Below the pieces are notes generated by a model. The model saw nothing but the letters and a program-made list of their open reading frames with translations, did no database searches and was not told the DNA's origin. Below, one piece after another: positions 25,331 through 37,519 of a stretch of 64,000 bases of DNA. The position numbers and the translations under genes are program-made. This DNA is from Anisakis pegreffii (lineage: Eukaryota > Nematoda > Chromadorea > Rhabditida > Anisakidae). The stretch spans positions 122,089 through 186,088 of the forward strand of contig JAPYMA010000351.1 of the NCBI GenBank assembly GCA_035041965.1, in the 5' to 3' direction. The first letter of the stretch is position 1. Every line of letters starts with the position of its first letter.

Positions 25331-27311
25331 AAATCTCAATTGATTCAATAATTTGCAATACCGAAGAAGTGATGACCTCTTGACACTCAATCTGGCCTAT
25401 TTTTCGGTAACGCTCAAATTTGTCTCAAAAACCGAACAATACAGGAAATTCAGAAAGCGTTGCAAACAGACCTTTTCATCATTTTCTAATCATATACCAG
25501 CGTAACATTTTGGCATGTTATCAGTATAATGCAATGTTGACAGGTATGCGAGTCTCAAAATTTTTTGACTAACCTGTTAGATCGTACCTAAAAATTAGAC
25601 TGATGCAGTTATTCGTGTACTTTAGATGGTGGAATGTGATTAGTGATTATCACTCTTATTAAAAACTAAAATGATGTATCTAGTCGAACGTTATACGTGT
25701 CAGTTAGTCGATTTGAAACAATAACAGTGTAACAGTGTTATTTTGTATTGCAGCCTATTCAACAGAACGCATAACCAAGCGTTCTTAATTGATTATCGAT
25801 AGATCTGATCAAGACTCTGTATACTGATAGCATTCTTGCATTATTCTTATTGCATCAATCGAAAGAATGTTCCAAATATCGTAAGTTCCTTTCATATTTC
25901 CACCATATTTAATCATCATTTCATGCAATCAAATTCTGTTCCGTTTCCCGACGTCTACACAATTCTCACAGTATTACTTCGCATCTGTACATCCCAATTG
26001 TTTGTTCGTTTTCTCATTAAAGCATTTCTCCTCACAACTCTTTCAGATTTGTCATTCGTCGCGTACACGTTGAATGCAAATGATTGTGTTATTTCTGCAC
26101 GTTAATGTTTTGTTTTTGAAATTTACTCCAAATTACATTTCATATTTTGTCTGTTTCATTGATTCAATTATTCAGTGGGGAACCCACATTTATGTGCATC
26201 TGAGTGACTATAATTTTTTTTCAATAAAAGTTAACCGCTTTAAGTTCAGTATACGTTTAAAGAAGGTACTGATTTATGTTGTGGAAGGTTTATTTTCTAT
26301 GCTGAAGTAATCACGAATGTGACCCATATCATGAGCTGTTCTCTATTCGATCATTCGTTCGATAAATTTTCACAAGTGAAATTTCTCGAAGAATTTCTCC
26401 TTTGGTTCCGTTTTACTTTGAGGTGTTTTTGAAAAAAGACGGTTCCGTTTTATTTCTTTTTGGCTCCCAAAATGTGTGCTTATTCGGCTTTTTTGAAAGA
26501 TAAGAATGTTGAAAAAATATTGAACTTATTTTTGTTATTTTAGTTTCTGTTTTTTTTTCACTGTTGATAACGGTAATCGTGTTTACAAAATTCAACTCAA
26601 CAATCATGCCATTTTATTGCAAGCATTTTTATAGGCGTTCTTTTGCATGAAAACTAATTGCGAGAGAAAACAGTGTTAAAACATCATTGAATTTATGGAG
26701 GAATGGGTTGATCAATTAAATGATTGCGTCCATCATTCGCACTGTCCATAACAGATAAAGTGATAAAAGCTGACTGACTGTTAACGAGTGATAATGGTAA
26801 AGTTATGAAGAACGATAATAATAACAATAAACACTGATAAACATTTGTCGTTGGGGTGATGGAATACGATTTATATACTCTATCCAACAAGCGTACGATC
26901 AGCTTTCATTGTTAGCTGCGATTCGGATGTGGCTGTGTGAAGGGGCATAACAACACAGTTTTCTTCAGCGTTTTCATTCATTCACATCGTTTTGCATTCA
27001 GCAGCAGCAATCGTTCAATCGCCTTTTTGCTCTCAACGCTTCTCGTATCGTTTTTTGCCTTCCATTCGACAATTTCAACGTCTGCCTCAATCATACTCGC
27101 CCGATCAACTGAAAAATTATTCACTGAGTCATTATTCATTGATCACCATCAGCGCATTATTTTGGCGATTTTGAGAGCATTTTTTCGGTTTTGATATTCT
27201 GAAATTCTATTGACATCCGGAATTGTTGAAATCTGAAAACTTCGAAGCTGAAGTACGTGAGAATTATTGACCTGTGTATTTGACTGATTGTGTTGACGAA
27301 GAAACTGAAAA
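25331..27311. other. Intergenic
   Basis: AT-rich sequence without a supported gene. A minus-strand ORF (26693-26890) contains a signal-peptide-like run (CLLLLLSFFITLPLSLV), but it overlaps simple AAT/AAC-rich sequence and is probably chance. The right end is the likely promoter and 5' UTR of the polyAla/polyGln protein. Confidence 0.4.
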
Positions 27312-27740
27312 ATGTCGCATTCACATCACCCTAAGGAACCAATACCTAGCGCTCAACAAGCCCATACTGCTACTGCTGCTGCTGCTGCTGCAGCCGCACA
27401 TCCAGAAGCGACCCCACAGCAACAACAACAACAACAACAGTCTGATGAACCACCGAATAAAAAGTATCGTCATAAATTGAATTCATTTGAATTTATTTGT
27501 TTGGTTCATTGTTTTTCAGCTGATTGCTTTAGAACCAATAGTTTCCTTTGATTTTTCCATATTTTTTGATGTCTTCCTTTATATATTTACCAGTTTATAT
27601 AACCCAATCATCTCAATCACTAGTGTGCCGCAGATGAAGAATCTGAAGTAAAAAAAGGAAACGGGGTGAAGGTGATAAGGCTGATATATTCCGCAACGTT
27701 TTTCACGGTGATCTGGCAATTCAATCGAATGCGAGTTGAA
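27312..27740 (+). CDS. PolyAla/polyGln protein, N-terminal exons
   Basis: The ATG at 27312 opens about 52 codons: a His/Pro-rich start, an Ala run of about eight (GCT/GCA/GCC codons), then eight Gln (CAA/CAG), ending SDEPPNKKY. A donor after the first base of the next codon (C|GTCATA, 27469) joins in phase to an exon near 27674 that reads DKADIFRNVFHGDLAIQS and ends at A|GTTGAA near 27740. An alternative donor is GTATCG at 27464. Downstream, a 125-codon open frame (to 28153) contains MIDRLQWMHDRIDQLQHTF, but I could not join it in phase. Low-complexity N-termini of this kind are common in transcription regulators; no family is recognised. The first exon is the surest part. Confidence 0.45.
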
Positions 27741-28290
27741 AGAGACATGAAATTTGCAATTTGCGTTGATGTGCTTCATTTTTAAAGAGACGTTGGCTGG
27801 GTTTTGTATCCATGATCGATAGATTGCAATGGATGCATGATCGCATCGATCAACTTCAACATACTTTCACGGCTTTTGCTAATTTCTGCTATTCGTCTCT
27901 GTCTGCAACTAGAAACATATTTTTATCGAATTTTCTCATTTTTTTCGTGGTCATTCAAGGGATCTCTGTTTTATGCGCTTATCAATCCGTGAATCTTTTT
28001 GCTGTTCAGCGATCTTTTTGCATTCACTTTAGTTTCTTTATTCAACAAACTTACCACTGGATATTGTCATTTATCACCGGATCTTATCATAAAAGGATCA
28101 AGAAACCGTACAGGCTATCACTCCATGTGTACGCCGTCTGTGTACATGTATAATGTGGACAGAAGGATGTTTTAGAGCGTGTCAACTGTGGTTAATCCGG
28201 GGATGAACAGCATGGCAAGATCCTTTTGACTGGAGTAACTTATACGAAGTTATCGTACTATGTGGAAATCGCATAATACGATGGCATAAT

Positions 28291-28360
28291 GGAACAAAGA
28301 AACGGAATCGCGGACAGAATACAGTTTAAAATTCTGCCCGCGATTTCGTTTCTTCGTTCG
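28291..28360. ncRNA. Strong hairpin, microRNA-precursor-like
   Basis: The arm 28291-28320 pairs with 28331-28360: 26 of 30 Watson-Crick pairs plus one G-U, with a 10-nt loop (ACAGTTTAAA). The 24 bp next to the loop contain only one G-U and one A-C. Stem length, loop size and GC-richer arms (GAATCGCGGACAG) fit an animal pre-miRNA, but I do not recognise the seed. It could equally be a small palindromic repeat. Confidence 0.4.
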
Positions 28361-28916
28361 AATCACACGGCAGTGAATGATTGAAAATGTTCACACGTTT
28401 CAACGAGTCACGAATTTAGAATTCTTTTTCAGATTTCACGAAAAAAAAGAGTGAATTTTTCACATGGAAAATAAATCATTTGCTTATTTCATCTGCCCGC
28501 TGCTAAGTTTTCTTCAAAGCAATTTTTGAACGCTTTTTTATGAGTTCTATAAATTCTTTGAAAGGTATCCTTTTCTAAGGCATTCGATTGTATCGATTCG
28601 ATTATTCAGAAATTGAAGGTTTATATTTTAGATAAATGGTTGAGTTTTTACTGGATTTTTGGTGTGTTAATGACGAAATTGGACTGTTAGTTTACTAGAA
28701 TGACTAGTAGTGACATTGTCGGAAGTGTACTGAGCGATTTGAAAACTTTTCATGTTTCGAGTTGATTGATGTGCTTTCTTCAAGAGGAGTATTTTTTTGT
28801 AAATTCATCGAACGACACTCAAATTTTCAGCAGATTCATTTATTTTTGATTAAGATGTTCAGTTGAAGATTGTTGATTTTTGATCAGTTACATCGCAAGA
28901 AATTAAGAGCAAACAC

Positions 28917-29730
28917 CAGTGATGGATATGCTGGCTAAAAAAGTTAGCGCGTTAATCCGCTAACCTAAAAGCTACATGCGCTAATCACTAGCGCTAATTT
29001 GGAACCTTCTCTCAAAATTTGCAATAGCACCATTCATTTGCAAGATAACAACATCATTGCGACGTTAAACAGTTGAAAATTTCTATTGAATCATTCAACA
29101 ACAGTCGGTAATCATCAGTCAGTAATAATCACTGGCCAATAAGTCAATAAGCACCAGAAAATCACCAGTCATTAATAATCATCAATTTGTTAATAGTATC
29201 AAAATTCCCGTACAAGTGCAATCATCAACCACACATTCATCCACTTAACATTTCTCCGATCTTTGCTTCATGCTATTAATTCATGACATCTCGTTAGTTC
29301 TCATCGATAATGAATACCCAATCGCATTGCACACATCCATCATCTCGTACATTTGAAGTAATAATGCCCTTCAAATTTCTCCTATCAATGACCGATGATA
29401 AAATTTGGTTAATAATGATCGACAAAAACAGTAACTTGATTGAATACTCAGAGAGGGCACGAGTACGGTAGGCTTGAATTTAGTGCAGTGTTATGGCGCA
29501 AATAGTGCATTTATGCATTCACTCGCAGGCGTACGGTTAGCCGATTAGCGGAATTAGTCCGCTTATCCGCTAACGTTCGAAATAAATTAGCTCGCTAAAC
29601 TGCTAACCAAAGACATTCAATTCGCTAAAGCTAAAAAATTCTGTTAACTGAACATGTTAGCGTGCTAATCGCCAATCCGCTAATTCGCTATTTAGCCTTT
29701 AGCGGATTAGCGCGGTAATGCCCATCACTG
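28917..29730. mobile_element. Non-autonomous hAT-type element (MITE), 814 bp
   Basis: The ends are inverted repeats: CAGTGATGGATAT at 28917 and ATGCCCATCACTG at 29718-29730. CAGTG(A/T)TGGGCA-like termini are typical of hAT transposons. Both subterminal regions are dense in TTAGCG/CGCTAA and CCGCTAA motifs in both orientations, as expected of transposase-binding repeats. There is no transposase ORF. The flanks (GAGCAAAC and GAGCGCTA) share only GAGC, so the 8-bp target duplication is decayed or my boundary is off by two bases. Confidence 0.65.
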
Positions 29731-30194
29731 GTGAGCGCTATCAATCAGATCAGTCGCGATCACCTACAGAAGTAAGGTGGCTCACAATCAGATACAGACT
29801 GTGTGATCGATACGGTGTATGATCAAAAATGTACAACACTGACGGAAATTTTGCATACAATGTTCATTACTATTTCTAAAACGTATTGTACGCACTCTGT
29901 GTATGTTTATTGTATGTTCACACTGAAATGTTAGCGTATGCCTCGTAATTTTGCTGCAGTTTTGTATTCTTTATCGTCATTCTTCATGAAATATTGTTAT
30001 GAAATATGCTTCTCACATTTTCGATCATCCTTCCAATGAATGTAGTTCTATCCAGAAATTAGATTACTACTATTTGATCACAAATTACTATTTGAAATTA
30101 GATTAGATTGCAGTATTTAAGTACCAAAATAATAGTATATTATATTCCGACAACAGTCCATTTCCGATATTTCAGGCGTGCTGCTGTTCGTCAA

Positions 30195-31540
30195 ATGTCA
30201 ACAATTACCAGAAAAATTATCGCAACCACCAAAGCACCCGCTGCTATTGGTCCATACAGGTAAGTATTATCAACTCTTAACAATGCCCATCTAGTTAAAT
30301 CATTTACAGCATAAGTATGTCCTATAAATTGGAATGTAAATGTTTTAAGGACTCATTCGAAACTATTTTATTTAAATCATTTATTTGTGGTACTCCTAAA
30401 TTGATGTTTTGCATCTCAACAGCCACTTATGACAAGTTTTCGACGATTGAATTTTGTTGAGAAGTATTTTACAATTAGCACTATTGTTTGTTGAGTTAAC
30501 TTCACTAAGATTGAGTATGACTAAAGGCTATTGTTGATTTCATGTGCGTAGCTTTTTGCAGTCAAGCAGTTCTAGTCGACCATACGCTGTACATAAGTGG
30601 ATCGTTGGGTCTCGTTCCTGAAACAGGTCAATTTCCGAGTGAGTCTGTAAAAGCTCAAACCGAACAGTCACTCAAAAACATTGGTGCCATTCTGGAGGCA
30701 GCCGGCTCTTCGTACGATAACGGTATTCACGGCTAATTTTATTTGAAACTATGATGTGTTTTCTAATTCGGTGGTTCTTTGCAGCAAATTTTTAAATATT
30801 CGTTGAATCCATTTTTGGGCAGTTGCATTTATTGTAACGGTAATATGAATCATTGTGATTTATCACAAGTGTACATTCTGATTAGTCACTTATCACTTGT
30901 TCAAGGATGACGATGAGAAGATTTCGAGTGAATTGTGATTGTGGAATGCTTGATTTCTTTTGTGTTCATCATTTTCCTTTTCAGTGGTAAAAATGACAGT
31001 GTTGCTGGCCGATATGAATGATTTCAATACGGTGAACGATATCTACAAAACATTTTTCAAGAAGAATTTCCCTGCTAGATGTGCCTATCAGGTTTGTTCG
31101 CTGGTTGCTCATTTATAGTCGGTCGAGCAGTTTCGTCGCGTATCAAAATGCTAACTAAAAATTTGAGTTATCTTCGGTCAAGCAGTTCTAGCCGATAAGA
31201 CGCAGTGTATAAGTTATTTTGCCATTTTGGGCGATTTTATTATCCGCATCAGAAGTTGATCACTTGAATGTGAAAAATAGTTTGTGTTTGGAATTTTTAA
31301 CATTTACTCATGTATACGAAACTCAAATTGTATGTATGGAAACTGTATGAAACTCGAATCTCATTGGATACTTTTTATAGTAGTGTACCACAAATACATC
31401 TATAAACTCATATTTTTTTCCGATGAAGGTTTCCATATGAATATTTCCACAAGTTCCATTTTCAGGTGGCTGCTTTGCCGAAAAATGCTCGCGTAGAAAT
31501 TGAAGCGATTGCTGTGGTCGGTGAAGTGGTTGATGCTTAA
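30195..31540 (+). CDS. RidA/UK114 family 2-iminobutanoate deaminase
   Basis: Four exons: 30195-30259, 30562-30722, 30985-31091 and 31466-31540, giving 135 residues, the normal family length. RidA hydrolyses reactive enamine/imine intermediates released by PLP enzymes such as threonine dehydratase. Conserved segments are present: KAPAAIGPYSQAVLVD at the N-terminus, YISGSLGLVPETG, the lid region VKMTVLLADMNDFNTVN, and FPARCAYQVAALPKNARVEI, carrying the catalytic Arg and the Glu of the substrate pocket. A TTTCAG at 30169-30174 sits about 20 nt before the ATG and is a good spliced-leader acceptor. Active-site residues appear intact. Confidence 0.95.
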
Positions 31541-33040
31541 CGTTGTTTGTTGTGCGTTTGTAATCGAAAAATAATTATTGTTGCGATGTTTTGTGTGCAA
31601 ATTCTTATTGTTATTAGGTTATCTTATCATCCGCATCAGAAGTTTCATTAATTTCCGATCAGAGATGATCAACAAAAACATAAGATCAGTTGATATTGTT
31701 GATAACAATTCATATCGTGATTGTAGTGTTTAAATGAATTATTTAATTGTTCTTAATAGTTGAAGCTAGAATTCTGTACTGAATCAATTTTATTGTAAAC
31801 TCTTGTTTCGATAGAATGTTTTTTAACTGAAGTTTCGTTGGAATGAATAGAATATCGTTTATTATTTGTGTGCGATGAATGAAACAATTTATGATTGGTT
31901 GTTGTGGCTTTTCTCATAACTCGATCAGCAAACCGACCGCCACGAGAGTAGATTGTTAACAAAGATGGTAGTTGTATAAATATGGCTTTTCCCATGACTT
32001 TGAACGAATTTTAGTTTCACTTTTTCACTTTTTTTCATGCAACTGATCGTGATATTCCTGTACATGGTTTGCATTTCGCTAATTTATACAACGATAATCT
32101 TTTACGATCAGATGCAGAGTTCGCAGGGAAGATGATTTTGAAATGTTTGAAAAGCTGATTTTGGAACCTTGGCACTTTGAGTAGATTCATTCGCTTCAGT
32201 GGAACCGAGCATGGAAATAGCTGGTATGCAAGTTGTGGGATATTACCACCGCCACGTTAAGTTACAATTTGCTAGCCATTACACACCAACGAATTACAGT
32301 ATTTTATTGTACTGGTAATCAATTCGATTGACTGAAGGAACAAAATGTGGACAGAACTGAGAACAAATAAACAGTTACAAGTACTTCAGATAAAGTAAGC
32401 AAAAAGTTAATTCATTGAACCGACACATGAAAAATGAAGCAGACTGCCGGAATGGATCATGAAGATCACATCAAACTTGGCTCGCTGTGCGATAAATAAA
32501 ACAATTTATAATTGGTAATCTTAATAGACGTTTGTAGAAGAACAGAACGATGTTAATGAGCAAATAAATGTGTTACATTAACTTTGAGTAGATTCATTCG
32601 CTTCAGTGGAACATAGCATTTCAGCCAAGGTACCACATAGATTTATACAGAATTGCTCGTAAACTTATCATTTCTCCTTGTTTTGATTGAAGGAATAAAA
32701 CTCTTAAAACTTTTCATCAAATTTTTTTGAACATCAGAATGACGAACGCAACGGTGATGACGAATGTTCCAAATGAAATCTTCACTTTTATTTCGTTGAT
32801 TTCATCCCAGTTTCTTCAGAATCGAAATAATTCATTTTCTGTTGTTATGGCGTCAAGAAACTCTCAGTCACTGAGTAAAAGGAAATCTCAAACTAAAACT
32901 CTTAATCAAATTCTCACCATTGCATCGAGTCAACTTCTATTCCAAATTATTTGAACATTGCCGACTCTTTTCAGCGATTAACATGTCGTAAATAATTCAG
33001 AGTTCTCATTAGAATCTTAGAGAATTTCTTTGAAGCAGCG
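31541..33040. other. Intergenic, with a 32-bp direct repeat
   Basis: An identical 32-bp sequence lies at 32174-32205 and 32581-32612 (core GATTCATTCGCTTCAGTGGA). A second pair of similar stretches lies near 31876 and 32488 (AAACAATTTAT.ATTGGT). No gene is supported; an 80-codon minus ORF at 31753-31995 is unconfirmed. Confidence 0.5.
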
Positions 33041-33331
33041 ATGGATTATTTCATCATTAATAATTCTGGATATTATAGGAAAGCGTTCAGGTAAGTACGT
33101 ATGTTCATGAAGGTTAATAGGGTGATTGCAGGGCGATCTATGTGCGTTTTGCGTTTGTCTTGAAGCGTTTTTGGTAATGATCTGTCAATGTGTCGTTTCA
33201 GTGATGATATACAACCAAGCAGGATGTATTGCTTAAAGAGTTACCTACATCCTATATGTCATCGATCATCCACAGCACATACTAATTCTTATCATCTTAC
33301 CCATACGTGCGGGTATGTGCAATATAAATAA
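33041..33331 (+). CDS. Small two-exon ORF, 59 residues
   Basis: The ATG at 33041 begins MDYFIINNSGYYRKAF and reaches a consensus CAG|GTAAGT donor at 33090. A TTTCAG acceptor puts the second exon at 33202, in phase, encoding SDDIQPSRMYCLKSYLHPIC and an HTCGYVQYK end with a stop at 33331. An alternative GTATGT donor at 33313 would lengthen the gene. No signal peptide or known domain is visible. It is upstream of and convergent with the minus-strand gene at 33573-35646. Confidence 0.4.
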
Positions 33332-33572
33332 CACATCTTTCCATCATTTCATTAAGTATTGGTTGTACGTTCTTCGTTCACGTGCGTTCGCCTAACCAGA
33401 TTATATTCGTTGATCAATCTGTTACTTTCATTTTTGTGGTGACGAAATTCGTTTTCATGTTCTACTCATCATTCATTTTAATTTCGCTTTCGCATTATTC
33501 ATAGAAATTGTTTCATTCACCAATCGAAATCGCTTTCAAATAAATATTTTCTATTTAAAGCAAAAGGATTGT

Positions 33573-35646
33573 TTATTTTTTGAATAGTATTTCGACGGAA
33601 ACTAAATAAACGATTAATCCAATATTTTCGAAACCGTCATATCTAAACTGTGGGCAAAATATGGGCATTTTATTTTTTTGCTGACTGCTTTCCGAAAAAA
33701 GAAATCTGAATTGGCTCAGATATTTAATGAATTATCCATTTTCCCTTGGGTGATTAAAAAGAAATATTACCGAACGTGTTCTAGGATTTTTTTGAACACA
33801 AATCTTACATTCAAGATTGGCATTGAAAAATTGGGATCCAGGGATCCTGTGCAAATACTAAACTAAATAAACCCTAAGCGCAACTTATATTTATCCCAAG
33901 TCATGGTTAAGCAGATTTTAGTCTACAGTTCAAATTTAGTTCATGGAACCTTTTCAGACTGATAGAATAGCTGTGAAATATCACCCGAAGTTAGCAAAGC
34001 CGCAGTTTTCACATTTGGCTCTCCTTTGGCTTCTAAAACGTTTCAAAATCTGTAATCTGACTTGTGATCGATAGACTTGCTGACAACCGCTGCGAATGTT
34101 TTAGAATACTATGATAACAATCAATTTTGAGCATCGCATATGATCACTTCTCAGCGTTACAGTTGAATCTCAACCTCTGATTTACCTTTGTCACCTGCTT
34201 TCATTTGATCGTTTACCATGAATGTTGTTAGCATTTGCAACAGACTTTCAGGTGTTTGAATCATTTTATTACTCTTCATTCACACCATAAGTTAAATCGC
34301 AATTTAATACTGTCAACCAACACGATATGACATTTTATTTACTGTCAACAGTCACCATATGACATTCTGAATTGATTTTTGTTACAAAACACTTGATTCA
34401 TAACGAAGTCACCATGCAGGCAATACAGAGTGCTCCTTTCTTCTGCCTCTTCCACGGATTCTGTTTTAGAAGTAATTGTGACACTTTCGCGTATCGTATT
34501 CTTCGAGAGTATTGAAGGGAAGAGATACTGAAGAGTGCTTCCAAAGTTTCGTTTTCGTCGAAGTTTCAAGCGTCTCTAACGATAAGTAAACAATCATTGG
34601 CGTCCTAGCTATCTGAAGCATTTCTTTTTAGGCAAATAATTTTAGAATTCTAATTTTTGTTACTTTTACTGTGTTGCGATAATCACTGCGTTTGGCCAAC
34701 TTTTGGAACTTGAAACATAATATGTTCATAGAGTGATATATATGGACGTAATTTCATGTTTGGAGAGATGCCCTTTTGAAAGAATGCGCATATTTCGTAG
34801 CCTTGAAAATGAAGATTATAGCACAGAAATAACGGCGTCTTCGAGGACGAGTATTGTTTTTGTCCTGAGGACATGATCTCAGTGATTCGAGAGCAACATT
34901 GTGTATGACGGATGGATGTCATAAATCATTGCTTCTTTCATCCTACCTCAGTCATTAACGTGTTTTGCATGCGCGACGTTTTGATTGTCCCCTGTTATTG
35001 GCTGTTCAATCGGCACTGGATTTCTACCCATTCAGCACCTCGGATCTTTTTCTGCATTTCAGTCGGTCATTCACATTTCCTACTCACTCTTCATTTTCTC
35101 TAGGTGAATAAGCCAGAACCCGGAACTTATCTGGAAATGGCACTGCTATTTTCTGTGTGCAGAGTTTGAGCCAAAAAGAAACCTGGTATTGTTGTATATG
35201 GCTGAATGAATTTCTCAACATTTTAACGAATAAAAATTATAGGTAAAAATTCTAGAGATGTAAGAGATTATATGGCTGTAGTAAATTATGACTACATGTC
35301 TAGAGCCTCTCAAAGATCTGCACCGTGAACACCTTCCTCATTTCACAGCAAAACACAAGTCAGGTTGCTGCATAAGTCTAAAAGTTTTCATGAAGCATGT
35401 CGGAAGTTTAAATTCTCCATTCAAATATGAGCCTTCGATATCGTCTTGATTTCACAATCGTTTCGCTCGCCATTGCGAATAAGCGCATATCACTGCTCTG
35501 TCATCTGCTGTTCGTGCACAACCATGCGATTTTGATTCAAAACGAACACGTTTAGTGGTGCGTGAAAATCTGTGATGCCGTTTGGAATGCGTGAAATTGA
35601 GATTATTTATCGAATCGCATTGTGTGGCAGATTTGTCAGATTCCAT
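33573..35646 (-). CDS. Possible POP1-like RNase P/MRP protein
   Basis: A chain of minus-strand exons joins in phase: 35456-35646, 35088-35201, 34960-34991 (weakest), 34710-34864 (or to 34701), 34427-34575, 34186-34244, 33985-34032, 33809-33846 and 33573-33647, about 286 residues. The N-terminus is rich in Arg/His/Lys (SKRHHRFSRTTKRVRF). The first intron removal creates QWRAKRFHI, like the W-H-A-K-R-F-H-M signature of POP1, the largest protein of RNase P and MRP. PFPDKFRVLAYSPRE next to it resembles the following K.FR..Y segment. Against this, POP1 is normally far longer, so the gene would be truncated or the assignment wrong. The ORF extends upstream to another Met at 35718. Confidence 0.42.
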
Positions 35647-36092
35647 TTTGCAATGAAATGCGTCGTTTCGCGCTTTTAGCGGTTTCGTCAGCCCTTTAAA
35701 TCGCCGAGTGCATCGCATGCCATCGTCCTTTCTCCGGTTTTACATAGTAACCAAGTCTAACAATAAGGAAAAAATTTGGTTCCAAGTTATTTGTGTATGT
35801 CATCGGTTTATTTGCATCAGTCACGGTGTTATCCGACTCTGGAATGAAAATAGTTTATTTTCATTTGATTATTTCATTTTTCGCGGATTGAGCTGGTTTT
35901 TGAAAGTGCTAGAAATAGAGTTATGTTTAGAAATAGCGATGAATTTATGTAAATGAGATTTCATTTTTTTCGCAACCTGGGAACATCTGTGACGGTCGGT
36001 TGATTTTCAGTCGTTTAAATCAGTCAATCAGTTTGGATCAGCCAGCCACCTGGATCGTGCCCATTCATAAACTAATCTTAACTGTAATCTAA

Positions 36093-37519
36093 ATGATGAT
36101 GTATCCGAATCAACGATGGCCTTCCACTCAATTTTTATTCTATCCACCAAACATTCAAACCCCATTCATCGCCATCCCACCCACAATGGTTCCAGCCATA
36201 ATCAGCTCCAACCGACGTTCTGTTCTCGACCGCAAAATGCGCCGTAAAGCTGAGACCCACAAAGTGAGTGTTTGGTTCAATTTATTTATTTTTTATTTCA
36301 CCCTTATGGACTCACTCATATTCATATGATGTTTGTTTCATTCATATTGCAAATAGTTGATGTTTAGTGGGTGATAATGTACTGGTTACGTCTTAAAATT
36401 TTGAGTAAAATGGGTTAATGTGAATGTTTGGATTTATAAAGACTCCCTAGATTTGCGTTTGGTTGAAAGCAGCTTCTGTAAGCATTTCAATGATTCCGCT
36501 TTCAGACGATTCCGTGCCGCGCGTGGGCCGATACGGGACGCTGTAACTACGGAAACAGATGCAAGTTTGCTCATGGCGAAAAGGATCTCAGGAAGCCGCC
36601 ACCAGAGCCTGTTGTGAGTTAACTGAAGTTGTTTCGTACTAATACATCAAAAATTTTTTATTATTATATCGTTGTCATCCATTTGTTGGGGACGAATCGA
36701 TGTACAGTGATACATGATTCTTTCTGTTGAACCTTTTGGAGCGTTCTTGGAATTCTTTTGGCAATGAAACTCGGAATGAGGTGATTCAGTCGCAAAAGAT
36801 GCTTACTTCAAGATTATAATCAAAATTAAATTTGTGTCCACATGGGACTTCATCCATCTGTAATTCGATTTGATCCTCGACAGATAAATAGGACCAAGAA
36901 AGTTCAAGGGTAATCCCCGATCGGTGCGGGTGATTTCCCGAAATGTCAGGCTCTAGCCACCATCTTCTTTCAATGTTTTCAACATTAAATTTCAGAAAGT
37001 GTTCAACAACCCACGTTATCGGACAGCACCGTGTCTGAAATATCGTATACTGGGTGAATGCCCGTATGGTGATCACTGTTCGTATCTTCATACGCCAGCA
37101 CCTCAGATTGACATTGAACAATGTCTTGAACAGCTATCACCACCCGTCTCACCAACGCCAAGCTTCGATACCGAGTATTTCTTTATTTTGTAATTGCAAA
37201 TAAGTTATTCATTGGTATCAATTGTGTTCATTTCTTATGCGTTGAACAGTTGAATTCCTCTAGAAGTTATAACGCAGTGCAATAATTTATCAAACTAGTC
37301 AGGTTTCCTGAACTCTGATACAGTTTCAGCACTACGAGTGACGACTGGAGAACCACAAGAACGTCGACGCCGAATTCGTGCAGCGATCCATTCCAAACGG
37401 ATGATTCTTCTAAGGCACATATTGAGCTACCGAAATTCGGGCCTGACGGACTTCAGTCTATATTTGGATTTGTCAATGATGATTTGATCAGAAATTCTCT
37501 CTCCTGTAGAGGAATGTAA
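36093..37519 (+). CDS. Tandem CCCH zinc-finger RNA-binding protein (TIS11/TTP-like)
   Basis: Four exons: 36093-36263, 36506-36613, 36996-37174 and 37330-37519, giving 215 residues. Two C-x8-C-x5-C-x3-H fingers are intact: C61...H80 (CRAWADTGRCNYGNRCKFAH) and C106...H125 (CLKYRILGECPYGDHCSYLH). The second is preceded by RYRTAP, equivalent to the RYKTEL lead-in that contacts AU-rich RNA in TIS11 proteins. In nematodes such proteins control maternal mRNA (POS-1, MEX and OMA types) or mRNA decay. The linker between fingers is 25 residues, longer than the 18 of TTP, so binding geometry may differ. The tail has a Ser/Pro cluster (SPPVSPTPSF). Exon 3 could read through to a stop at 37193, but a GTATTT donor joins in phase to a clearly coding last exon. 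Confidence 0.85.

Noticed and set aside
26693..26890. Signal-peptide-like minus ORF
   Set aside because: The hydrophobic run comes from AAT/AAC-rich low-complexity sequence on the other strand.
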